This document shows, one piece after another, positions 22,549 to 33,332 of a stretch of DNA of 64,000 nt. A program made the position numbers and the translations under genes. Position 1 is the first letter of the stretch. Each line of letters begins with the position of its first letter. Below the pieces are notes generated by a model. It did not search any database, was not told the origin of the DNA, and saw nothing but the letters and a program-made list of their open reading frames with translations. Source of the stretch: Siphonodentalium dalli (lineage: Eukaryota > Mollusca > Scaphopoda > Gadilida > Siphonodentaliidae); the NCBI GenBank assembly GCA_032622095.1, contig CP136066.1:190824816-190888815 (forward strand), written 5' to 3'.

Positions 22549-24032
22549 TGGCATCAGTAAATGCTGACACAAATTTGCCATCAAAAGAAGCGAGACGACG
22601 AAAGAGGAATATACAAAACAGGAAACAGCGTGGTGTTGATAATTCACCCTGTCCGCTTTGTGACCAGAGAGTGTCACGTGCGAAGCGCCACATCTTGCGG
22701 TCCAATGTCTCGGAACTCTTATGGGAACCCACCACCCAGCACAGTACCGAAGATCTTTGCGAAAAATATGTACGTGGTCTCTCCAGCATATCGTATCATC
22801 TATTCTGAACATCCAATTCGAGACTGTCACCCAGTAACATTATAATGATATTGTCAATGCCATCAACATACAGAATTCCATTCCATCTGCTGCAGAGATC
22901 GCTGGGGAACATTATAAAACAATTATGCACCATCTATGTAATAATTTTGGATTCAATCATCCTCCATATGGACAGTTTCGTCTCCATCCGGTCAATTCCA
23001 CGGCATGCTTGATATATTGGAGGGTTTCAGCCGTCATGCTGGAAGATCTTGACATGCCAACAAGAGAGGTCTTGCTCACTAATACTAGAATAAATTACTT
23101 GACCACAAGAGAAGATAACTGGAAGGCCTGGCATGGTTTAAACAACACGGATATTTTAGACATTGAAGATAGTAGTCTGGCTGATTGGGCAATGGAAGAA
23201 ACAGAGAATACAACATATATACCAACACCATATTATGTTATTGACAGTCACTTCCACATGGACCGTATTATGAATTATATTACAAAAAGAAGAGATATTT
23301 CCAGCTGGGAGAACATTATGAAGAATCATCAGAAGGGAATGTCCGATGTCATGTTCTAGTGGGTGTGGCTGTATTTTGCGACCCTACATCATACCCAAAA
23401 GCTTCTAATCCTGACAGTCGATGGCAAGTGGCTGTGGGTTTCCATCCCAAAATCATCTTCAAGCTTCCTCGGCGGTATTCGATCAATTGAAGACATACAT
23501 CAAGAATCCACTGCTTGCTGCTGTTGGTGAAATTGGCCTTGACCACACAGTTCACCATCATTCCATCATCAAGAACAAAATATTCTGTCGTATCATCAAG
23601 ATGACTCCACCAAAAATACCCCTCATATTACATCTCAGAGGAAGTGATCGATATGGCGATGATGTGAGTAAAACAGCTCGTCAAATTCTCGAGCGAAATG
23701 GCCGGAGTCAACAGCCCATCCATCTTCATTGTTTTCGCTCGCAAAGTAAACACACCCTCCTAGAATGGTCTTCAAAATTTCCCAACTGCTATTTTGGCTT
23801 TACTGCACTTGCAGCAGATTGTAATTACCACAAACAAGAAGCTGTTCGCTGTTTACCTGAACATAGACTGCTGAGAGAAACTGATGGCCCATATTTTGGA
23901 GGATATAGAATAACAACACCAAAATTTGTTGGAGAAATGGCAGCAATCATCGGCAATACCATCCATAAGAGTACCAAAGAAGTTTGCCATCTGACGGTTG
24001 AGAACACACGTCGCCTATATCCATTCAATTAA
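22549..24032 (+). pseudogene. Zinc-finger plus TatD-family nuclease gene, decayed
   Basis: After an acceptor-like atacactttcag, a basic segment and a Cys/His motif, CPLCDQRVSRAKRHIL, are encoded (22549-22808). A second segment (about 22850-23357) follows and enters a TatD domain at YYVIDSHFHMDR. The domain continues through VGFHPK, AVGEIGLDHT, ILHLR, IHLHCF and ETDGPYF to the stop at 24032. TatD proteins are metal-dependent 3'-exonucleases/DNases of the amidohydrolase-like TIM-barrel fold; the HxH, Glu, two later His and Asp metal ligands are all present. Frameshifts near 22805, 23340 and 23449 split the frame, so the copy should not make full-length protein unless these are sequence errors. 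The zinc finger plus TatD layout differs from housekeeping TATDN1-3, which lack the finger. Confidence 0.75.
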
Positions 24033-24087
24033 CTATAAGATCATAATATACAGTAACCTTCAGGTGAACAGCGAAAAGGGATCCTCT

Positions 24088-24270
24088 CTTCATGCTGATA
24101 CAGGACACGCACTTGACGCAGGTACACGACACGCACTTGACGCAGATACAGGACACACACTTGACGCAGATACAGGACACGCACTTGGCGCAGATACAGG
24201 ACACGCACTTGACGCAGATACAGGACACGCACTTGACGCAGATACAGGACATGCACTTGACGCATATTTA
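24088..24270. repeat. 24-bp minisatellite
   Basis: The unit gatacaggacacgcacttga plus cgca is repeated about 7.5 times with single-base variants, starting 56 bases after the TatD stop. The length is a multiple of three, so all frames stay open on both strands (for example ADTGHALD on plus). This explains the overlapping ORFs, none of which is taken as a gene. Confidence 0.9.
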
Positions 24271-24448
24271 TCATCCGAAATGACCTTAAGAACAAGCAGA
24301 CATTCTGAATTCTTGTTCTTCACTCCAGTAAGGGGCATTACTCAAATATTTTAAATGTCATGGCATCACCATATTCACATTACATCCATCTTCTAAAATT
24401 ACAAGACCAGTCCGAATTTCCTCAACCTCTAATGGCTTGTGCTGAAGT

Positions 24449-25110
24449 ATCATCTGGACCGCCACAAACTGTGATGTCTAAGTCGAGGATGGGGCATAAC
24501 TCAGTCATAAATCCGGGACCAAAAGCTAACTTGAACTGTGTCTTCTCAAATGTGATCAACATACCAAATATAAAGAAATGCTGTGGAGTATTGCTCAAGT
24601 TGTCATCTGAACAATCTGAAAACTGCTATTTCTAAGTCGTGATCAACATACCACATATAAAGAAATGCTGTGGAGTATTGCTCAAGTTATCATCTGAACA
24701 ATTTGAAAACTGCTATTTCTAAGTCGAAGGGGCATAACTCAGTCAAAAAACATCAAGCAGAAACCAAAATCGAACTTAAACTGTGGCTTCTCAACTGTGA
24801 TCAACATACCACATATCAAGAAATGCTGTGGAGTATTGCTCAAGTTATCATCTGAACAATCTGAAAACAGCTATGTCTAAGTCGAAGAAGGGGCATAACT
24901 CAGTCAAAAAACATCAAGCAGAAACCAAAATCGAACTTGAACTGTGGCTTCTCAACTGTGATCAACATACCACATATCAATAAATGCTGTGGAGTATTGC
25001 TCAAGTTATCATCTGAACAATCTGAAAACTACTATTTCTAAGTCGAAGAATGGGCATAACTCAAAAATCATCAAGCCGAAACCAAAAGCGAACTTTACAT
25101 ATGGACGTCA
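24449..25110. repeat. About 160-bp tandem array, five units
   Basis: Units start with tcatctgaacaatctgaaaa at about 24449, 24603, 24690, 24848 and 25009. They contain ggggcataactcagtcaaaa and end with atgctgtggagtattgctca. The second unit lacks its middle (87 bp only). No coding role is apparent. Confidence 0.85.
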
Positions 25111-25589
25111 CTTGGATTTCTTTAATGCAATAATCAAACTGATTAATGGGCTGCAAATGGAATGAGAGCAACAGAGTTCAATACAAACACTATATGTGGA
25201 TGGCTAAATGAGACAGGTTCAGCTTTTAGGTATGTTCTTGGATCAAACAACCACATGGTTGAACATAGCCTGGAGTACAATGTGTTAACTGCCAATTACC
25301 TGTAGCTGGGCAAACTTCTGATGCTCAGAGATGAGAGAACTCATATGGGCACCTCATCTACTCGTCTTGGTAATGTGTAACCAAGGTTGGTGAGTGAATG
25401 TTGACAATGTTGTTTCTACTAACTGGTCCTGTTAAGGCACAAACATTCCTTCATTAATACTTGAGTTTGTTGTTGGCATATGTGCTATGAATCCAAAGTG
25501 CCAATTTAATGTAACATGGTAATATGTTCCTCTTTTTATTTGTATTTCAGACATGGTCCAGTAACTCAAACAATGTTCACCCTTTCACG
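25111..25589. other. No gene seen
   Basis: Non-coding sequence between the tandem array and the LTR-like region. No domain or repeat recognised. Confidence 0.4.
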
Positions 25590-25810
25590 TTTGGAGCTTC
25601 CTGAATTTTTTTGAAAATTCTGTGCCAATGCATTCTCGTATATATGTGAGTCTCCTGTAGGGAGCCTCGCATATATAAGATAATAAATTACCCTAATTAT
25701 TTTACCTTTACCCTGTCAATCAGTGCATTCTCTTATATATGCTAGGCTTCCTATTGGCGACTCGCATATATAAGAGAATGTACTGGCTCAGGATATTTAA
25801 TGCCGCACCA
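25590..25810 (+). repeat. LTR-like region with two hairpins and TATA motif
   Basis: Two hairpin-like blocks, around 25632-25684 and 25727-25786, have the form attctcttatatatg...cgcatatataagagaat. The second runs into tatataagagaatgtactgg, a TATA-like promoter context, followed by sequence shared with 10372-10420. Its position just upstream of the gag-like ORF suggests the 5' LTR of the BEL/Pao copy. Exact LTR borders cannot be fixed because no 3' LTR is seen. Confidence 0.5.
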
Positions 25811-25919
25811 ACGCAGCTCCTGTTGGGAATTATTATATATTATTTGTACACAACGCCTTGTGCTGGGTGTTTTTATGAAAGACCTGTTTTTGGAGGTACG
25901 GAACATGTGATTCGACCTC

Positions 25920-28230
25920 GTGTTAAAATATATCGTTTCGATAGATCTTTTTCGTTTATACTCCCAAACATTGGTCCAATCGAACCGGATTGCTGAAACA
26001 GAGAAGCTTTTACGATTGCGGAGGGCCCATAGGGGCCAATGCACGAAATTAATCAATTCGCTCGAGAAAGCTTTAGACCAGAAGCGGGAAGTCGATGCCA
26101 CACTCACAAATTTCCGGAAGAAGATCGACTTCTTAGAGCAGTTAGATTCACAAATTGTGAATTCGTTGGACGCTACCAGTGATGACTTTGAACAAATTAC
26201 TGTTTGTTCAATAATTGATGATTATATGTCTCAATTATTGCGAAAAGCGAACTATTGTGAACTTTCCCTCAGAAAATACAGTCCTCAACTCCAAGAAAAA
26301 GACAAAATTAACACTCAACCAAAACCTGACACTTCGGGGTTTGCTGCAGTAGCCTTACCCAAAATCACTATACCCACATTCAATGGTGACATTATGTCAT
26401 GGACGACATTCTGGGATATGTGTTCATGTGCAATAGACAGTGCATCCCATATTGGAAATATCCAAAATTCACTTACCTAAAAAGCTATCTATGTGGAGAT
26501 GCTAAAATTGCGGTAGAACTTAGAAGGGTTACCATTGACAGACGGGAACTATGCCAAAGCAGTTGAAATCCTAACATCAAGATATGGGCAAAATCATAAG
26601 GTGGTTGATGCTAACATAAAGTTCCTTATAAATCTTGATGGTCCCAAATTAGATAATGTGGATTCACTCCAATATTTTTCAGACAGAATAGAAAGTGCAA
26701 TTCGCACACTCGAGACTCTTGGGAAATCTTCAGACTATCTATCTACTATCTTAGTTCCAAAATTACCACAAAATTTACAGATGAATATCGCAAGGTCACA
26801 TGGAAATAAGGAGTGGCAATTGCATGAACTGAGGAAAACCCTAAAAAATGAAATTGACATCCTAGAGTCATGTGTTACTCCTACACAGTTTGTGCCGAAT
26901 AGCGATTTGATGGATGGCACAATCACCTTTCTTCATGCTTTTACGAAAACCGCATCGAACGTCGATTCTTCACGGGCTTGTTTATTTTGTTCTGGTCCAC
27001 ATTTCCCATCAGATTGTACGGAATACAGAACAAGATACTCTAGACTTGAATTCGTAAGGAAATCCAGCCTGTATTCAATTGTCTTGGAAAACATCAAGTA
27101 AATAAATGTCGTTCGCTGAGAAGATGCATCATCTGCCGAAGGAAGCATCATACTTGTTTGCACACCGACCCAGATGACACGAAACGTAACATTGTACACG
27201 AACAGATAAGTAAATCAGATGACGGTTACTCTTGCTCTCCAAATCCGAAAACCAATGCAAATCAAGGCAAGCAAGACTTCGCCATTACAACAGTTAGCAC
27301 CAAGAGTTCTACATTACCGGAAAATTCACACATCTTGTTGAAAACAGCAGTCGCAGACGTTACCGATAATGAACTCAACACAGTGATGCCAGCTCATATC
27401 TTATTTGATGATGGGTCATGTTGTCAAACAGCTTAATATCCCACCACTGAAGAAAGAGATACTCCAAGTTTCTACGTTCGGAGCAGAAGCGCCAAAAATT
27501 CGTGAATTTGATGTCGTTCAAATCAATGTGGTTGGCCACGACAATTGTTTGATTCCCATAGAGGCGCTGGTTGTGGAAACGATCACAAAACCACTCGATA
27601 TTCGGAGCCCATCCAACATTCCCGAGTTCAGTTCGTTACATTTCGCGGTCCCAAAGGGCTATCCTTGTGACAACTTCGAAATATCCGTTCTAATTGGAAG
27701 TGATAGTTACTATTCATTTGTTGGACATGAACATGTTAGATCGAAAGCTTGACCAGTGGTGGTAAATTCAAAGATAGGTTATTTAATTTGTGGACCGATT
27801 GGTTGCAGTGACAAAACTAAGTCAGCGTCAATGTTTCACATATATCACAACCTGATAATTATGACCTGCAAAGATTCTGGTCCTTGGAAACACTTGGCAT
27901 CGCGGAAGTATCGAATACACCCAAATACGATGAAAGTTTCACCACATCTTATTGTGAAAACTCGTTTGAGTTCAGAGATGGCAGATATGTTGCAAAATTA
28001 CCTTGGACCGATAATCACGCCGAACTTCCGACAAACGTCGAAATCGTACACAAATCGGACTCGTTCTTCAATTTGTCGACTAGCAAAAGATCCAGTGATG
28101 TTTGAGAAATACGGCAAGATTATCGAAACACAACTAGCGCAAGGATTCATCGAAAAGGTTGAGCAAACAGACGCGTTTACTTCAAAACGAATCCATTACA
28201 TTCCTCACCACGCTGTTGTTTATCGTCGTG
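25920..28230 (+). mobile_element. BEL/Pao LTR retrotransposon remnant: gag and protease, truncated at RT
   Basis: Shifted ORFs follow BEL/Pao order. A helical gag part has LPKITIPTFNGDIMSW (25920-26480). Further gag (26535-27101) includes NLDGPKLDNVDSL-type sequence and a zinc knuckle CLFCSGPHFPSDC, with a second knuckle (FNCLGKHQVNKC) in another frame near 27075-27110. A protease-like part has HILFDDGS near the active site (27380-27430), then the post-protease region ending VLIGSDSYYSFV (27405-27750). An RT lead-in with HYIPHHAV lies at 28190-28220. The RT palm, RNase H and integrase are absent. Frameshifts near 26478, 27070, 27420 and 27880 show decay. Confidence 0.8.
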
Positions 28231-28286
28231 AACATGCCCACTTAAAATTGCAGATCGCTGCTTTCAGCAGAAGGGTCTGCACTGCC

Positions 28287-28334
28287 TGCACTACTACTAG
28301 TAGTAAGGTGCGCCTGCACTACTACTAGTAGTAA
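28287..28334. repeat. Short direct duplication at the BEL/Pao break point
   Basis: Two near-identical copies of cctgcactactactagtagt lie next to each other exactly where BEL/Pao homology ends, with a palindromic actactagtagt core. This may mark the rearrangement that truncated the element. Confidence 0.6.
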
Positions 28335-29059
28335 GTGCATGACTGAACTACAATTTACAGTGCCTGAATAACGTAAATCATTACGCCATGTTATTGTCAT
28401 TTTTGATGCATACATGTATCTGGATATATATGTGTTAAATTTGTTTAATCGCTATACAGTATGTTGTCGTTCTTCATCGTTGTCGTCATTGTTTGCAGGG
28501 GTTAATTTAATTTGTTCAATTTGTGTTTTGCAGCACTGGGTAGATTTTGTATAGCATTCCCTACCAATAGATATATTTTCATTGTAAACTGGTCAGCATA
28601 AATTGGAAATTGCGTTGTAAATTGCGATGCGAATCAAGTTAAATTCAGCCCTGGTGTTTTTGTTGTTCATTGTATGTTGTCGTTGGTCGTTGTTATTGGT
28701 TGTTTGTCATCGTGTTCAATTTGCATCATTGTGGAATTTTGGTCTGGACCATGGGGTGCAGTTGGATACATGTATTTGAAACCCTATGTCACAAAGACCA
28801 TGTAGCCATGTCACTGTACATCGAACACCCCCTAGCCACGCCCCTGTAGACCAATACAAATTTATACATAGCCGTACGGCACTGTGAGGGCTCAGGGTTG
28901 CAGCCCCCCCAAATATTTTGAAAGCTCAATTTTTTTAAATGCCGCTCCAGTTAATCAGTTAATGCTAACTGCAGTCAACTATAGTATAAAATTGCCCAAA
29001 GCATGTTATTTATCAACATTTTGGTTCAACTAAATTTTGCCGGCTTGTCAAATATTTGA
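28335..29059. other. No gene seen
   Basis: AT-rich sequence with several tgttgtcgttgttg-like stretches (28460-28520 and 28675-28720) and a C-run at 28901-28908. No coding support. Confidence 0.4.
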
Positions 29060-29345
29060 TACAAAAATACCACTTGATTTTAGATCCATCTTCATACCCA
29101 ATTTGGTCCGAGACCGTTTTCTTGTCAACCTTTTATTGGGCCACTCAAAATTATCGGTGGTGAAAAATAATAGATTTAAAAAATCAATATCTGATCACTC
29201 AATCAAATTGACTGCATTCAGTGCATTGATTCCCAAGTCAGTGCATTTAATTTGAATGCTGTCCTTAGCCGTTGACAACGTGGTCAAAAATTGTTGTTGT
29301 TGGAATCTGATGATATGGGGACCATTAAATCAGATTGAGTACCTT
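29060..29345. repeat. Diverged half copy of the 8.2-kb fold-back element
   Basis: It shares ccacttgattttaga.ccatc, then atctgatcactc, and the end gattgagtacctt in the same order as 8409-8632. Only the right half is evident. It shows that the fold-back element is a dispersed family of mixed ages. Confidence 0.6.
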
Positions 29346-29599
29346 CATTGCTTTAATTCATGGACATTTGTTTGTGACTAAATCAACTTAATCAGGGTAC
29401 AGTTACCGGTATGGTACATGTATATGTATGATATACATAAACTAAAGTAATTGACCACATCTAACATGGTGTCTCCCTGGTAATACTGCGGTATTACACC
29501 GTAGTAACCTCCAACACAATTTTAAGGTTACCGCTTCAACACTACGTGTATCTGTGGATCATAAAGGTATGGGTGGCCTTTATTATGTATTATATATTT
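29346..29599. other. No gene seen
   Basis: Short non-coding gap with atgtatatgtatgatataca and a gcggtattacaccgtagtaa patch. Confidence 0.4.
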
Positions 29600-30640
29600 T
29601 GTAACTTCTGTCTGTATGTATGTGTGTTATAGACTCGAAAACTGCTTGACCGATCCGACTCAAATTTGGTATGTACATGTAGGCCTACTTTGATCCAGAG
29701 AACAACATGGGCGGGTCCAATTTAAGGAGCGACCGTGTTCTTGACCTTGACCTCGCTCATATACATGTAGGCATGTACCGGTATATGGACCTCGACCGAG
29801 CCGACTCATATTTGGTATGTACATGTTACTAATTATGATGTAGGCCTACTAGTACTTTGATACCGGGCACAATATGGGCAGGTCCAATTTCGCGTGCGAC
29901 CGTGCCCTTGACCTCGCTCATATACGCTCATATACACTCATATAGGCATGTTTCTGAACCTCGACCGATCCGACTCAAATTTGGTATGCAGGCCTACTTT
30001 ACCAGGGACATTATGGGCGGGTCTAATGTCACATGCGACCATGTCCTTGACTTTGCTCATACACATGTATGCTCATATAGGCATATGTTTCTCGACGGAT
30101 CCGACTAAAATTTGGTATGTAGGCCTACTTTGATCCCGGGAACAATATGGGCAGGTCAAATTGCACGCGCGACCATGTCATTGACCTCGCCCATATAGCC
30201 ATGTTTCTGGACATCGACCAATCCGACTCATATAGTTTTTTTCTTTCTCCTAATACATGTACTTTTGAACGTTGTTCCCCAAATAGCCTGGACGAAGTCG
30301 GGCACATCAGCAAGTCTATTATAAATTTTGGATCTTCTGTCTGTATGTGACAGATCTGACTCATATTTGGTATGTACTAGTAGGCCTGCATGTACTTTGA
30401 TCCAGGGAACAATATAGGCAGGTCAAATTTAACATGCGACTGTGTCCTTCACCTTGACATCGCTCATATAGGCATGTTTCTGGGCCTCGGCCGATCCAAC
30501 TCAAGTTTGGTACTAGTATGTAGATCGAGTCCTTTGACCTTGACCTCGCTTATTTACATGTACGCTCATAAATGCATGTTTATGGACTTCGACCGATCCA
30601 ACTCAAATTTTTTTTATGGATTTATTTTAATAAGTTAAAG
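29600..30640. repeat. Degenerate tandem array with Helitron-like leader
   Basis: About six diverged units of 130-180 bp contain ccgactcaaatttggtatgt, tactttgatccagggaacaa, gggcaggtc and cttgacctcgctcatata. Two units are preceded by tctgtctgtatg-type sequence (29605 and 30333), like the leader of the Helitron at 13.4 kb. All ORFs here are by-products. Confidence 0.7.
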
Positions 30641-30759
30641 TGACACATCTGATTCATCTGACATCAGTATAATCATTAAAGCGATAAAAACCAATTTCAT
30701 ACATGTAGTCTTTTTCCTCATCGAAGTAGATTGCACAGCCATCGCCAATTCACTAAAGC

Positions 30760-31165
30760 GACATTATTAGCTCAACTTTACTTTGTAAAGTTTGAGCTAT
30801 TGCCATGGCTTGGTATCCATCATGGGCGTTGACATTGACATGTGGATGGGAACGAATCATTTTGGGGTCATTTGGCAAAAAACATAGCCACCAGCGGCCA
30901 TCTTGGATTTTACTCTTTTATGACTAAATCCTTTGACACAGTCTACAGGTGTCCGATCATCATGAAATTTGACATGTAAATGGGAACGAGTCATTTTGGT
31001 GTCATTCTGCAAAAAAACATGGCTGCCAGTGGCCATCTTGGATTTCAAAATTCAATATATTACCACCAAATTGGTCAATTATGTTGATATTGACATGTAG
31101 ATGGGAACGAGTCATTTTGAGGTCATTCGGCCAAAAAACATGGCCAATATATTTTATAATCTATA
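30760..31165. repeat. Dispersed repeat, about 2.5 units
   Basis: Modules of roughly 140 bp contain ttgacatgtagatgggaacg, gtcattttggggtcatt, aaaaacatggc and a gcggccatcttggatttt-type ending. A related copy is at 44870-45235. Style typical of molluscan interspersed repeats (recollection). Confidence 0.6.
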
Positions 31166-31489
31166 ATTTCAATCATGGGAATATACTATATGATATTGAG
31201 CGCGTTACCATTTCTGACTGTGGTTTTCTTGTTTAGGTATGCATGAGGAACAAAACCCCACTGCTCCACCTATAAAATCTGTCCTCTATTATGTACCCCA
31301 GTATATATATGCTTGCTGGGAGCGGAGATTCGTGTAAGTGATAATAACTTTCCGTCCAATCTCCCAATATCTGTATTTCATAATACAAAATAATTATGTT
31401 TAAAGCCACATGGCGGTTTGCGCTCCAAAATACACATACAATTATTCGCTTTTGAATTTTTCTCAGTATCGAAATAGGTCGATACATAA

Positions 31490-31800
31490 CTTAACTACCT
31501 TTCTACGACCATTATGTAACCCAAAAAGACGCATTGCAGTAATGAAAAATACAACTGTGAATACGGTGTTTGGGTCCCAAACAAAAAAAACGCAGTTTGC
31601 GCGACATGGAACAGAAAAGAGCGTTACGCGGTAGTCTATTCTTGGTATGGTAGCAATAAAAAGACTGACTTCTGGCGAAAAGTTGAAAACGGCTAAAACA
31701 TGGCTGTGACTTTGGCAAGTGTTTTTCAGAGCATATGATGCCGGTATATCAATAGTCCGTTCGAATGAGCCATGTCCGTTTAACTCAAATGAAAATTAAA
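31490..31800 (+). repeat. Dispersed repeat, copy A (inverted partner at 60.2-60.5 kb)
   Basis: This segment matches the reverse complement of 60183-60530 over most of its length: gtaacccaaaaag, gtaatgaaaaatacaact, tttgcgcgacatggaacaga, tatggtagcaataaa, ggcgaaaagttgaaaac, gatatcaatagt-type sequence and ttcgaatgagccatgtccgt. Copy A lacks about 45 bp present in copy B near 60215-60265. Confidence 0.75.
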
Positions 31801-33022
31801 TTAGTTTCTAATAACTATGGCAAACTAATACAAGACCATTCAGGGGTGTAAGTCATACAATTGTTGTTATCATCTGGCGTATGAATGGATGTTTCGACCT
31901 GTTTGTATTACCATGTTAAGAAATTTTGAATTGTACCGGATCTTGTCATGGTGGGCGCTTGTTAGTGTATATTTTCTGAGTAAATACGTGAAAGACAGAT
32001 GTCTGCATATTCGTGCACATTGTATCTCAACAGAAGAGTAACAAACACGCTTAGAAACAGGGTCCTTGTTTAATATTAGAATTTGCACCAATTACTTTCT
32101 GTTTCCTATGAACTACCTATAGTAAAGGCTGGTGTATGTGAATAGCTTAGTTTGACATTACAGTGATCGCTTGGGCAAAAGTATCCATTGTATTTTATGT
32201 TTGGAGTGAACTTGACTGACATATATTCTGATATTTAGTGATTTAACAACAAGAAACAATATATATTGACCTTTAAAAGGAAGTTTTGATGTGACAATTA
32301 CATTATATGAACGTTTTTAGGCCACACATATTTAAACAATATGGAGGAAAATGTTTTTAGAACTGCGGAATCAAGTGCTTTTGGATACTCTTGAACACCA
32401 ACCCCCTCACACATGCTTGGGAAAATGTATGACCCCCACCTCATGCTATACCAAAGAAAAACAGTGTATTGTATTCAGCGACGGCCCTTCAGTCTATAGG
32501 ACAAAACACTATACTTTGTTCTTCTGTCGTCGTTTGAGTTTGTGGTAGTGTGAAGTGGTATACGACCCGACATAGTAACACTGACGCGTGCGATACGATA
32601 TCCGGACCACCTTTTTTTCAATACGCACTCGAAAAATTCGAGGAAATCTATTGTCAGATAAGTTCCGTGTTCACATATAAATGCTAGACTCGATTTCTTA
32701 AATACAAACTAAAATACAGCTGTGTGTTATATTTTAAGAAGTATGCAAAAAGTCGGTCAGGGCTGGAAGCTAGTCCGCCATTGCGGAAGTAGATGGATCT
32801 TTTTCTAAGCGTATAAAAGAATAAAAGTCCTACAATTCACTTATCAAAATATTGATGTTTCCTACGATCCTTTAGACTGCTACTTGAACACCCACTGATG
32901 GATTCTATGTTGAATGGCTTTAATAGATCCACAAGAAACCGTGACAATCATTCTCGCTACACAGACACGTTCGGTTCACTATAATACACAGGTATAAACG
33001 CAGAGTGTATCATAAAAACAAA
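31801..33022 (+). other. Presumed upstream region of the PAN/lectin gene
   Basis: No supported gene. Immediately before the start codon lie tcactataatacac (about 32975-32988) and tataaacg (32993), which are possible core promoter or TSS-proximal elements. No CAGE-type evidence can be drawn from sequence alone. Confidence 0.35.
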
Positions 33023-33332
33023 ATGGCAAGAACAGTGTATCCACGTACATTTACATGCACTTTTGTTTGCATGGCTGCTTACCTGTTCGGTTTCGTGTTT
33101 TGTTCAGTAGCCACAGCGCATGGCGAGATGATTAGTTTAAGATTTATTGTGGCTGGACAACCACCATTACATTCCGCTGATGACGTCATTGACCGAGCAG
33201 GATCTGTTGGTCAATGCGGCGTCTTATGTTCAGGGATAGACTGGTGTCGGAAGTTTGCGTATGATGAGCCGAATGGGAAGTGTTTCATGTCGTCGACAGG
33301 CCTGAATATTACAACTGCTGAGGTGTTCACAG
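33023..33332 (+). CDS. Exon 1: signal peptide and PAN-like domain
   Basis: ATG at 33023, hydrophobic core CMAAYLFGFVFCSVATA, then the Cys pattern of QCGVLCSGIDWCRKFAYDE. The exon ends ACA G before gtgagt (phase 1). Confidence 0.75.

Noticed and set aside
24025-24354. Several ORFs on both strands with CVSCICVK-, ASSACPVS- or DTHLTQIQ-type repeats
   Set aside because: All arise from a 24-bp minisatellite, which keeps every frame open.
25970-25988. tggtccaatcgaaccgg as a retrotransposon primer binding site
   Set aside because: It does not fit the distance between the T-loop and the 3' CCA of a tRNA, and the LTR end is not defined.
29600-30640. Coding repeats in the tandem array
   Set aside because: Unit length varies and frames are broken; it behaves as a non-coding satellite.
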